DNA of 32,438 bases from positions 1 to 32,438 of IMG/VR virus record IMGVR_UViG_3300032053_000303; one strand, given 5' to 3'. This stretch comes from a virus. Shown here one piece after another: positions 20,837 through 27,749 of this stretch. The notes under the pieces are model-generated. The model was not told the origin of the DNA, ran no database searches, and was given only the letters and a program-made list of their open reading frames with translations. The position numbers and the translations under genes were made by a program. Each line of letters opens with the position of its first letter. Positions within the stretch are counted from its first letter, which is position 1.

Positions 20837-21208
20837 ATGTCTCAGCTGTGGAAGTCCTGGGAGTCCCTGAGCAAGGGGGCAAAGTGGGGTTGGGCCGTCA
20901 TCGTTATCGTCACCGTCCTGTTCGTCCTGCCCGTCACCTGCGAGGTAGGTAGAGCTTTCGTTTTCGGTGGCCCTGGCACTAACGACTCCGGCTGGACGAT
21001 TGAAAGCGAGAAGGCCTTCCTGCAAGGGTGTGCGATGTCTGGGTCTGGCACCGTGGATGCAGAGTCGGAACGCATTTGCGCCTGCCTCCTCAACGACATG
21101 AAACGCGCGGGGAAAAGTCCCGCAGACGCCGCAGAAATGGGTGACGCTGCGTTGCATCAACGACCTCTCGCGTCTTGGGTAAGGCCCATCGTCGAAGGTT
21201 GCCGGTAG
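20837..21208 (+). CDS. Membrane-anchored cysteine-containing protein (lysogen surface candidate)
   Basis: The 123-residue protein has a cytoplasmic start (MSQLWKSWESLSKGAKWG), one membrane helix (WAVIVIVTVLFVLPVTCEVG) and an outward domain with GWTIESEKAFLQGC and CACLLNDMKRAG and a final GCR. The pattern of spaced cysteines after W...FL..C is seen in small secreted domains that form disulphides. With its own promoter directly after int, it is a candidate for expression in the lysogen, for example superinfection exclusion. Confidence 0.65.
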   Translation: MSQLWKSWESLSKGAKWGWAVIVIVTVLFVLPVTCEVGRAFVFGGPGTNDSGWTIESEKAFLQGCAMSGSGTVDAESERICACLLNDMKRAGKSPADAAEMGDAALHQRPLASWVRPIVEGCR

Positions 21209-21232
21209 CCCCCTTGACGCTAGGTTTGTCAA
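21209..21232. promoter_or_regulatory. CCCCCTTGACG and TTGAC-N9-GTCAA palindrome
   Basis: CCCCCTTGACG (21209-21219) differs by one base from the 11-mer at the two lytic-type promoters, and TTGAC (21214-21218) with GTCAA (21228-21232) form an inverted repeat spaced 9. No convincing -10 is seen for the plus strand, so this looks like an isolated operator. Confidence 0.4.
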
Positions 21233-21264
21233 GCGCGTGGTGAAAGGTTAGCGCTCAGTCCCTG

Positions 21265-21291
21265 TTGACATTTCCTCCCAGCGTGTATAAT
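21265..21291 (+). promoter_or_regulatory. Promoter giving a leaderless GTG start
   Basis: TTGACA (21265-21270), 15 bp, TATAAT (21286-21291). Transcription should start about 21298, exactly at a GTG in the frame of the next gene. TGTTGACA (21263-21270) is shared with the repressor promoter. Confidence 0.65.
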
Positions 21292-21297
21292 GCGGAC

Positions 21298-21777
21298 GTG
21301 CAGACCCAAATGCGTGTCTTCACGGCGCTCGAGGTCGACGTCCACATTAGGATGACGGATCGCGACAAGTGGCTCCAGCTAGGGCGCGCCTACCGCCAGG
21401 CCGCAAAGATGCTCTGGCGGATGGAGCTGCGGGAGTTCCCTGTCCGCGCCGAGTGGCCCCCCCTGCTTGGACAACATGAAGGTGCCCTCTCCTCCCACCC
21501 AGAACGCGAAGCCCTACGCCGCGACCAGATTGAAGGCCGCTCCATCGTCTCCCGCATCCAGATAACCCAGGCCCTTGAGATGCTCAAACTCGTGAACCCC
21601 GAGGCCCACGCCGCCGTCTTTCTCGTCGACGTCAAGCACTTCCGGCAGGATGCGGCAGCGACCGCCCTTCACACGTATCGGCGCCACCTCAACCGCCTGA
21701 TCGACAAGGGCTGGGCGATAGTGGCGGAGTTCATAGAAGGTACGAAAGGAGCCGACCATGAGAGTCAGGAAGGCTAA
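21298..21777 (+). CDS. Putative sigma/ArpU-like transcription regulator, leaderless
   Basis: The 159-residue product is helical; its C-terminal half, QALEMLKLVNPEAHAAVFLV then DAAATALHTYRRHLNRLIDK, resembles the region-4 helix-turn-helix of sigma-like and ArpU-type late regulators, though only loosely. The frame is open from TTG 21265, but that lies inside the promoter, so GTG 21298 (leaderless) or ATG 21310 is the start. It overlaps the next gene by 20 bases. If correct it could switch on the late operon. Confidence 0.5.
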   Translation: MQTQMRVFTALEVDVHIRMTDRDKWLQLGRAYRQAAKMLWRMELREFPVRAEWPPLLGQHEGALSSHPEREALRRDQIEGRSIVSRIQITQALEMLKLVNPEAHAAVFLVDVKHFRQDAAATALHTYRRHLNRLIDKGWAIVAEFIEGTKGADHESQEG

Positions 21778-22093
21778 CGCGGGGGAGATCTTCCGGTGCA
21801 GTTCCGGGCATCACTACCCCGAGGCCCTGCTGGTCGAGGGACAGGAGCCCCCGCACCTGAACGGGACGTACTGCCTCGTGTGTTTCGGTGCGCGAGTTAT
21901 CGGTCGGCTGGCAGTTCCCCGTGCCACGGCCGTCGAAGACCCGTTCGAGTCGGTAGTTGAGACGCCACCAGAGGAGGTTCCCCTTGCCCAAGCCGAAGAA
22001 GTCTCCGACCCTGATAAGGCCCAAGCGGAGCAGCCCGCCGCCAAGCCCAAGCCCCGAGCCAAGCGCCACACCGGAGCCAAGCGCCGCCGATAG
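21758..22093 (+). CDS. Small phage protein with CxxC and basic tail
   Basis: The 111-residue protein has a beta-like N-terminal half with CSSGHH and CLVCFG, a likely zinc-binding pair set (C-x4-H ... CxxC), then an acidic linker and a basic tail (KPKPRAKRHTGAKRRR). AAAGGAG precedes ATG 21758. No family recognised; DNA or RNA binding is plausible. Confidence 0.6.
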   Translation: MRVRKANAGEIFRCSSGHHYPEALLVEGQEPPHLNGTYCLVCFGARVIGRLAVPRATAVEDPFESVVETPPEEVPLAQAEEVSDPDKAQAEQPAAKPKPRAKRHTGAKRRR

Positions 22094-22280
22094 GCCCCCC
22101 GGCCCAAAGGTCGTGCAGGTCATCGCCGCGGCCACGGTCGGCTACGCTGTCGCGATGGAAGGTGTCGGCGTCCTCCTGGCGACTGAGTCGCTGGAGTTCA
22201 CCCTAGCGACGGTGGCGGAGCTGTTCACGGGGCGCACCGTGGCACGGCTGGAGCTGGTGTTCGAGGATGAGGTGACGTAG
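21984..22280 (+). CDS. Proline-rich then beta/helical small protein, TTG start proposed
   Basis: The frame is open from 21957. A TTG at 21984 has GAGGAGG six bases upstream and gives a 98-residue product with a Lys/Pro-rich start (PKPKKSPTLIRPKRSS) and a natural-looking end (ATVGYAVAMEGVGVLLATES). The first third overlaps the tail of the previous gene in another frame; GTG 22113 is the alternative start if only the end is real. Function unknown. Confidence 0.45.
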   Translation: MPKPKKSPTLIRPKRSSPPPSPSPEPSATPEPSAADRPPGPKVVQVIAAATVGYAVAMEGVGVLLATESLEFTLATVAELFTGRTVARLELVFEDEVT

Positions 22281-22282
22281 GT

Positions 22283-22696
22283 ATGGCCGCAACGTCGAGG
22301 GACATGCTCCTCTTCGCCGAGATCGTTTTCCCCACCATGCGGGCCTACCACCTCATGCCCCGCGACCGCGAGGACGACCTGGCTGTGTTCCTCTGCCACG
22401 GCATCCAGCTCTCCAAGCTCCCGACATCTCCACTAGCTCAGAAGATGACGCCGGCACACCGCAGGGACTACGCTTGCCCGGTGTGTCGGCGGCGCTTCTC
22501 TCCGAGTGAACGGCGTCGGGATATGGAGATGCTCTTCGCGGGGGAACGCGCGGACCTTGCTTTCCTGATTGTGAGACGCGAAGGGATAGCGCAGGGGTGG
22601 TACGACCCGAACGTGCCGGTGACGGCAGAGGAAGAGGCGCGTGTGGTCAGGTACAAGAGCGGGGAGCTGCTACCGCCGGAGCCGTCGTTCGACTAA
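22283..22696 (+). CDS. Small phage protein with CxxC zinc knuckle
   Basis: The 137-residue protein has a helical start (MLLFAEIVFPTMRAYHLMP), then CHG and CPVCRRRFSPSERR, a compact zinc-knuckle-like site, and a helix-rich end (AEEEARVVRYKSGELL). It is the last gene of the rightward region and ends tail-to-tail with the SpeH-like gene, sharing CTAA between both stop codons; no terminator fits in the overlap. Confidence 0.6.
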   Translation: MAATSRDMLLFAEIVFPTMRAYHLMPRDREDDLAVFLCHGIQLSKLPTSPLAQKMTPAHRRDYACPVCRRRFSPSERRRDMEMLFAGERADLAFLIVRREGIAQGWYDPNVPVTAEEEARVVRYKSGELLPPEPSFD

Positions 22697-23046
22697 GGGC
22701 TACTGGGCAGGGTTACGATGGCGATCCGTCCGTCCTGGGGATTACCGAAGAAGCACTCGTAGACCACCGCCTCAATCTTGACATCGCTCACCGGCTGGCA
22801 GGAGAAGACGTCAGCCGCCCCAACACCGCCCTCGGGGAACAACCAGACGTGAATGTGGCTCTCGGCGATGACGACATGGCCGTCGATGTGGCCGTCGTGT
22901 TCGACGACCTGGGGTTTGGTGATCTTATGCAGACCCGTCGTTTCGACGGCCCGCTCCAAGAAGGTGCGAGCCGCCTCAGCCGTCCAGAGTATCCGCGCCT
23001 TCTCTGCCGGCAGGGCGAAGTTGACCAAGACGCGAACCGGCTGCAT
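22693..23046 (-). CDS. SpeH-like pyruvoyl S-adenosylmethionine decarboxylase homologue (variant)
   Basis: The 117-residue protein has the AdoMetDC/SpeH core: GHVVIAESHIHVWLFPEGGV followed by AADVFSC. Aligned to Thermotoga SpeH, the self-cleavage Ser of the ES pair (Ser63) and the active Cys (Cys83) are kept, but the processing residues Ser55 and His68 appear replaced (Asp and Trp, with His two places earlier). SpeH makes decarboxylated AdoMet for spermidine; homologues with altered sites act as pyruvoyl ornithine or arginine decarboxylases. GGAGG precedes ATG 23046. Last gene of the late operon, after the lysis genes, hence a cargo gene. Confidence 0.65.
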   Translation of the reverse strand: MQPVRVLVNFALPAEKARILWTAEAARTFLERAVETTGLHKITKPQVVEHDGHIDGHVVIAESHIHVWLFPEGGVGAADVFSCQPVSDVKIEAVVYECFFGNPQDGRIAIVTLPSSP

Positions 23047-23061
23047 CGGCGACGACCTCCA

Positions 23062-23622
23062 TTAGGCGGGGAAACGCGGCGCGTTGTACGCGGCGAACGA
23101 CAGCACCTTCGGCAGCCACAGCGCGGGTCCAGGACACTCAGTCCCCGGTGCCCACTCCCGATGCCCCAGGACGACGCGGAGCTGGCCAAGAAACCGCCAG
23201 AGGATAATGAGACCTAGAGAGAGACTGCACAGCCCCTCCACGGGCGGCTCACCCTTGCGGTAGTCGCCCATGATGGCGATACCCAGCAGACGGTCGTTCA
23301 TCTTCTTGACGTGAGCCCCCCAGGTATCGAGAGACCGGCACCAGAAGAGCCGACCGTTCGGGCTGGCGACCAGTTGATACCCGAACCCCCCATAGGATTG
23401 CAGGTTGGCGTTGTAGATCGCGTTGAGCCGTTCCATGTCCTCATCGAGGGTGGTCCCGTTGTAGTCCTGATCGCCAACGTCGAAGTGAACCCCGTCGTGG
23501 TGAAGGGCGATCCCTCGGATGGCTTCGGGTTCGTGATAGTTGGAGCATGATGCGTCTGGCGCGTCAGGGAAGAGGTAGCGCACATCGGCGACCTCGATAC
23601 CGTACAGCTTCACAGTCGGCAT
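23062..23622 (-). CDS. N-acetylmuramoyl-L-alanine amidase (endolysin)
   Basis: The 186-residue protein is a PGRP/Amidase_2-type enzyme: IALHHDGVHFDVG, then WGAHVKKMNDRLLGIAIMGD and LGHREWAPGTECPG carry the zinc histidines and cysteine. It cuts the stem peptide from the glycan of the host wall at the end of infection. ATG 23622 overlaps the holin-like stop by one base; a GTG three bases earlier is also possible. No separate wall-binding domain and no signal peptide, so it needs the holin for access. Confidence 0.85.
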   Translation of the reverse strand: MPTVKLYGIEVADVRYLFPDAPDASCSNYHEPEAIRGIALHHDGVHFDVGDQDYNGTTLDEDMERLNAIYNANLQSYGGFGYQLVASPNGRLFWCRSLDTWGAHVKKMNDRLLGIAIMGDYRKGEPPVEGLCSLSLGLIILWRFLGQLRVVLGHREWAPGTECPGPALWLPKVLSFAAYNAPRFPA

Positions 23623-23828
23623 CACGTACCTCCGTTGATCTTGTTGATTCCGTTCTTCGCGGCAGTCCCCAGTACGGGAGCGCCGAGAAGGGTGCCGCTG
23701 AGCGTGGCTAGAATCGCAACAATCTCCGGCGGGACGGGGTGCTCTAGCACTATGCAGAGCATTACCCCCGTAGAGAGGATGGCGGCGATGAAAGCCACCG
23801 CAACCATTGCTATCCTTTTCTCGGTCAT
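23622..23828 (-). CDS. Holin-like small membrane protein
   Basis: The 68-residue protein MTEKRIAMVAVAFIAAILST has two membrane helices (AMVAVAFIAAILSTGVMLCI, and AILATLSGTLLGAPVLG) and a short basic tail (AAKNGINKING). Placed directly upstream of the amidase with overlapping stop/start, it fits a holin that opens the membrane at lysis. Assignment is by topology and position only. Confidence 0.65.
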   Translation of the reverse strand: MTEKRIAMVAVAFIAAILSTGVMLCIVLEHPVPPEIVAILATLSGTLLGAPVLGTAAKNGINKINGGT

Positions 23829-23864
23829 CAATGTGCTCCCTTCTGCTAGTTGAGCTACTGCCAG

Positions 23865-24653
23865 CTACGCCGTGTACTCGATGTTGATCCCGACGAACCC
23901 CACGTCTCCGTCTGCGGTGTCATCGGCGTGAGTGGCATACCTACCGGCCACCACGGTCATCTGTTGACCTGCGGTTACAGCCAGTCCGCTCTTCATTGTT
24001 ACTTCACTGAAATCGTTGGCGGCCGGTGGTACTGCCGCCGTTTGATAATAGGCTGTCAACGGCTGGAACAGTTGATCCGTGAGGCAAAGCAAAATCGCCC
24101 ACCGTACATTACCCGTAGCCACCACGAGGGCCGACTGCACCAACTTGATCTCGACGGTCCCCGTGCGCGGGACTCGCCACCCAGAGACCACGTATTCAAC
24201 TGATGCCTTGTCCAACGGCCAGCAGACGTGATAATACTCTTTGGATAAGGCCGGCGTTCCAGTGTAGACCATGAACGCGGTTGCTGGCAGGTAGAATGAC
24301 GACAGGGCGCCGAACAGCTCCACCGTCGCGTTGGCGAGCCGCCCCCAGAACCTCGTCCCAGCCCGCCAGATCATCCCGTCCTCAAGGCTGCCCGGCAACG
24401 TGATCTGGTCGGCCAGCACGGGGATGCCGTCCGAGCGCAGAGCGAACTTCTCTGCCCCCGCCGCGTTCTTGATGGGGAACAGGTGGACGACGCTGGCCGG
24501 ATCGGTGTTCGGTCGAAGGCTGAACGTGCCGGCGACGTTGCCCGCCAGTCTGACGGTGTCTTCCCCGCCCACGACACCCTTGAGCAGGTTGTAGTAGGTG
24601 TTCCACTCGGCGGCCGTGATCTTCGCGCCGGCTACTGCCTGATAGAGTCCCAT
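23865..24653 (-). CDS. Tail-associated / receptor-binding protein, putative
   Basis: The 262-residue protein starts MGLYQAVAGAKITAAEWNTY, an N-terminal attachment stretch (the 'ItaAeWN' motif recurs in phage fibres and tail spikes), continues with a collagen-poor, strand-rich region (FSLRPNTDPASVVHLFPIKN), and ends in a beta-rich domain resembling trimeric fibre tips (SGWRVPRTGTVEIKLVQSAL...). It sits between propeller and holin, the usual place for fibre tips. Confidence 0.6.
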   Translation of the reverse strand: MGLYQAVAGAKITAAEWNTYYNLLKGVVGGEDTVRLAGNVAGTFSLRPNTDPASVVHLFPIKNAAGAEKFALRSDGIPVLADQITLPGSLEDGMIWRAGTRFWGRLANATVELFGALSSFYLPATAFMVYTGTPALSKEYYHVCWPLDKASVEYVVSGWRVPRTGTVEIKLVQSALVVATGNVRWAILLCLTDQLFQPLTAYYQTAAVPPAANDFSEVTMKSGLAVTAGQQMTVVAGRYATHADDTADGDVGFVGINIEYTA

Positions 24654-24665
24654 GATGCCCTCCCT

Positions 24666-26612
24666 CTAGGCGAATATCGCTGTATCGAACCGCGCCTCTT
24701 CATCGTCGAAGTAGTAGGCCACCGAGCGCGCCCCGTACTCCCTGATGACCACCGGCACGGCCCAGGCGGCAGTACGGAACATCTCTTTCTCCCGATCGTT
24801 CAGCGCCCGCTTTGGCAGAGCGCGGACAATGCCGACCTTCCTTTCACCCCGGATGGTGGTGACGTCCACGGGCCCGGCGCCGCGCGCGGTTTCCAGGTCG
24901 ACGAGCTGCTGTTCAAGGCCCCGGCTCTCCCGCCGGTCTATCCCGTCCCCAACGATGAGGGTTACCTGCCACTCTTGCCTCGGTTGCAGGATGAGTTCCT
25001 CCTCGGCCATGAGGAGATGAACGATCGCGCACTTCTCCCCGCTGGCGTCTGTCGAGCCCAGCCCCACCTTGAGCGTCAACCACTTCCCCGTCGTCGGGAT
25101 GCTGAACTCGCGGTGTACCAACCCGGCGTCGTAGACGCGGGCCAGCGTCTCCTCTGTCCCTCCGTCGACGGAGTAGATGAGGTCAACAAACGTCTGTAGG
25201 CTTGCGTCCTCCCCTATCACGGGAACGCCCGCCGCCAGATACCGATGTGAGATGTCAGCGTGAATGGCGACAAAGGCCTTCTGAACGTTCGGCAGGTTCA
25301 GGGAGTGGGCCGGCAGCCCCACCGTCCCGTAGGATGTGAATCGGCAAGCGGGGTCGAGCAGTCCATCATCGGAGAACTCCGACAGCACCATGTAGGCGAT
25401 GGAGTTGCCCACGGCCATCATCAGGCGGGGGTTCTCTCCCTCCTTCTGGTGCCAGTGGAGCGCTGTGATCGCGGTCGTGCCCCCCGGCGTCCAGACCGGA
25501 TGCCAGCCCCGGCCCGCTGTCGGGTCCCCGTCGTACTTCATCAGGAAGTACTTGCCCGAGAGCGTCTTCATGATCGCGAACAGCCAGCGGGGATGTCCGC
25601 CGAGAACACAGGTGATGCGCCCCTGGAGATCGCTTTCGTCGGCGGTCGGCACCTCGAGCCGTAACTTTTCCGTGGCGCCGACGTTGACGAGCTGGCCGCC
25701 CGTGAAGCCATAGAGCCCCAGACCGACGTTGAACCACATGATGTTGCCCCAATCGCAGACCGCGCGGCAGTTATCGGGGTGGCGTATCACGTCGCGGGCC
25801 AGAGCGCGCACAATTCCATTGGAGAACATAGTGAACATCCCGTTCTCTTTGCCCGCGAACCAGTACTCGTCATAGTCGAAGAGGCTTGTGATGTCGGCGT
25901 CGGCGTCTCCGATGTAGTACGCACTCCCCCAGGTCGCGCCGTCGCCGGAGACCTTGACCACGTTGGGCAGGTCGGCCAAGAGGAGAACGTCCTTGTAGTC
26001 CGTCGAGTCATCGCCGCCGACAGCCCGGAAGAGGCTGGCCTTCTGCGCCCCGTGCTGCGCCCAGGAAGTCGCGTCCCGATACCAGAAGTTGCCCGCCGAC
26101 CCGATGCCGACGTACAGCTTCGGTATCGCCGTGCTGCCGGAGTAGATGCCGGCGCAGCCCGGCAACAGGTCGACGCCGGCGCCGAAATCCCTGTCTTCTG
26201 CCCAGGCGTTTGTAGCGAAGTCGGATTGCTTGAGGCACTTCTGCCCGCCGAGAGCGTAGAGGCCCCCCCCGAACTGGATGAACTGCTTGACCGCCATGCC
26301 GACGTCCGTTGAGTAGACCTTGAAGGCGGGCAAGACCATGCCGGGGTGAACCGTCTCGGCGTTCTCTACCTCATGCGTCCGGTCGCGCACTTCCCCTTCG
26401 GCAAGGTGCAGGCCATACCGCCGGAGGCCATACCCGCCGCGGAAGTCGTCCTGGGCGAAGGTGGAAATGCTGAGAGAGTCGGCATAGCCGGGGTCGCCCT
26501 CGTGCTGCTTGGGCGCAAACTGCTCCGGGTCGAGTTCCTGGAAGGTGCCGGGGTTGATCGTGTAGAAGTGGCCGTTGATGTAGATGCGCTCAATCGGCGG
26601 CTGGTCTGCCAT
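24666..26612 (-). CDS. Large beta-propeller-like tail protein (nozzle candidate)
   Basis: The 648-residue protein contains recurring strand-turn units (GGGLYALGGQKCL, KLYVGIGSAGNFWYRD, KDVLLLADLPNVVKV, GDGATWGSAYYIGD, EYWFAGKENGMF) like propeller blades, followed by a strand-rich C-terminal part. Podovirus nozzle proteins are of this kind and size. No coiled-coil or tape-measure helices are seen. GTAGGAGGA precedes ATG 26612. The nozzle role is inference from fold character and the absence of long-tail genes. Confidence 0.55.
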   Translation of the reverse strand: MADQPPIERIYINGHFYTINPGTFQELDPEQFAPKQHEGDPGYADSLSISTFAQDDFRGGYGLRRYGLHLAEGEVRDRTHEVENAETVHPGMVLPAFKVYSTDVGMAVKQFIQFGGGLYALGGQKCLKQSDFATNAWAEDRDFGAGVDLLPGCAGIYSGSTAIPKLYVGIGSAGNFWYRDATSWAQHGAQKASLFRAVGGDDSTDYKDVLLLADLPNVVKVSGDGATWGSAYYIGDADADITSLFDYDEYWFAGKENGMFTMFSNGIVRALARDVIRHPDNCRAVCDWGNIMWFNVGLGLYGFTGGQLVNVGATEKLRLEVPTADESDLQGRITCVLGGHPRWLFAIMKTLSGKYFLMKYDGDPTAGRGWHPVWTPGGTTAITALHWHQKEGENPRLMMAVGNSIAYMVLSEFSDDGLLDPACRFTSYGTVGLPAHSLNLPNVQKAFVAIHADISHRYLAAGVPVIGEDASLQTFVDLIYSVDGGTEETLARVYDAGLVHREFSIPTTGKWLTLKVGLGSTDASGEKCAIVHLLMAEEELILQPRQEWQVTLIVGDGIDRRESRGLEQQLVDLETARGAGPVDVTTIRGERKVGIVRALPKRALNDREKEMFRTAAWAVPVVIREYGARSVAYYFDDEEARFDTAIFA

Positions 26613-26621
26613 CGCGTCCTC

Positions 26622-27749
26622 CTACAACTCCGGGATCTGCGCGCTGCGAATCGGCTTGGCTGCGCTGTGCTGCATCCGCATTTCCGCCAGCCAGCCCCGC
26701 CAGTGGTTGATCATGCTCTTGACGTGGTCCTCCGCCAGGTAAGGGACGAGGTTGAAGGCCTGGTTGTAGAGCCTCAGCGCGGCGGCGGCGTAGAGGATCT
26801 CCGTCTGGGGGAAGAGGAGCTCGATCTCATCGTCCTCATCCACGAGTTCCGACAGCGCACTCACACCCCGCACCCGGAGAGTGGCGCTATCCGGCAGCCT
26901 CTCTAGGACGGTGAAGCTCACGCCGTCTCCGGTCGGTTCCCACTGCACCGGCCGCCAGTTCACCCAGTCCGACGAGTCCGCGACCTTGCAGCAGATGTCG
27001 CGCAGGTTCACGATCGCCGGCGTCCCCGGTATCGTGTACGTGGGCCCGCCGGTAGCGGCGAGGAGTTCCACCTTGAGGATGCCGACGTTCGGGAAAGCGT
27101 CCCCTCGCGCCCAGTTGAGCAGGTCGGTCAGCATCCCCGGCCGGAACTGGTGAACCTCCAGGATTCCTGTGGGAGCCACGGACCACGCCGGAGCGACGGT
27201 GAAAATCCTGCCCGTGTAGCCACTGACGCGGCGCTCCCAGGTCGCGGGAGTCGTGTCCTGGGGCAGCAACCAGGAGTTATCGTAGTGGCCGTCAGCGTCG
27301 GCCGTGTTCGTGAGCTGGGCGATGGTGGTCGTGGCGCTCTCTATCGTGTCCTCGTGATACAGGCCGATCCTCTTGCTGAGTTCCCGCCGCAGTTCGGCCA
27401 GGGTCGTTACGTTTGGCGAGGCTCCGGCAGGAATGAGCGTAAGGGTTCCAGCCGCCAGAGGTTGCTCGAGGCCGACGTCCATCCGCTTGCACTCGAAGTA
27501 GTACGGTCCGAGCGCGAAAGCGTCCGTGTCGGTGTCCTCTATACTCACCCGGAAGATGCGGTTTGCGGCGTCGGTTATGACGATGCTTCCGGCCCCGGTA
27601 CTCTTCTCGATGAGCACGTCCACGCTCGCCTCAGTTGCGCGCACCCACAGAGAGATCGTCCAGCCAGCGATGCTGCCCGAACCCTCAACCGTGAACTCCA
27701 GCGTGTGATCCGCGCCACGATACAGCCAAAGGTTTTGCAGTTCAGCCAT
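26622..27749 (-). CDS. Structural protein with BppU-like N-terminus and adaptor-like C-terminus
   Basis: The 375-residue protein begins with a strand-rich domain (WLYRGADHTLEFTVEG..., WTISLWVRATEASVDVLIEK...), typical of BppU-type baseplate N-domains, followed by a domain with VTTLAELRRELSKRIGLYHED and helical segments (ILYAAAALRLYNQAFNLVPY) like those of head-tail connector proteins. It overlaps the upstream gene by 8 bases. Mixed-domain role, probably at the neck or tail. Confidence 0.55.
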   Translation of the reverse strand: MAELQNLWLYRGADHTLEFTVEGSGSIAGWTISLWVRATEASVDVLIEKSTGAGSIVITDAANRIFRVSIEDTDTDAFALGPYYFECKRMDVGLEQPLAAGTLTLIPAGASPNVTTLAELRRELSKRIGLYHEDTIESATTTIAQLTNTADADGHYDNSWLLPQDTTPATWERRVSGYTGRIFTVAPAWSVAPTGILEVHQFRPGMLTDLLNWARGDAFPNVGILKVELLAATGGPTYTIPGTPAIVNLRDICCKVADSSDWVNWRPVQWEPTGDGVSFTVLERLPDSATLRVRGVSALSELVDEDDEIELLFPQTEILYAAAALRLYNQAFNLVPYLAEDHVKSMINHWRGWLAEMRMQHSAAKPIRSAQIPEL

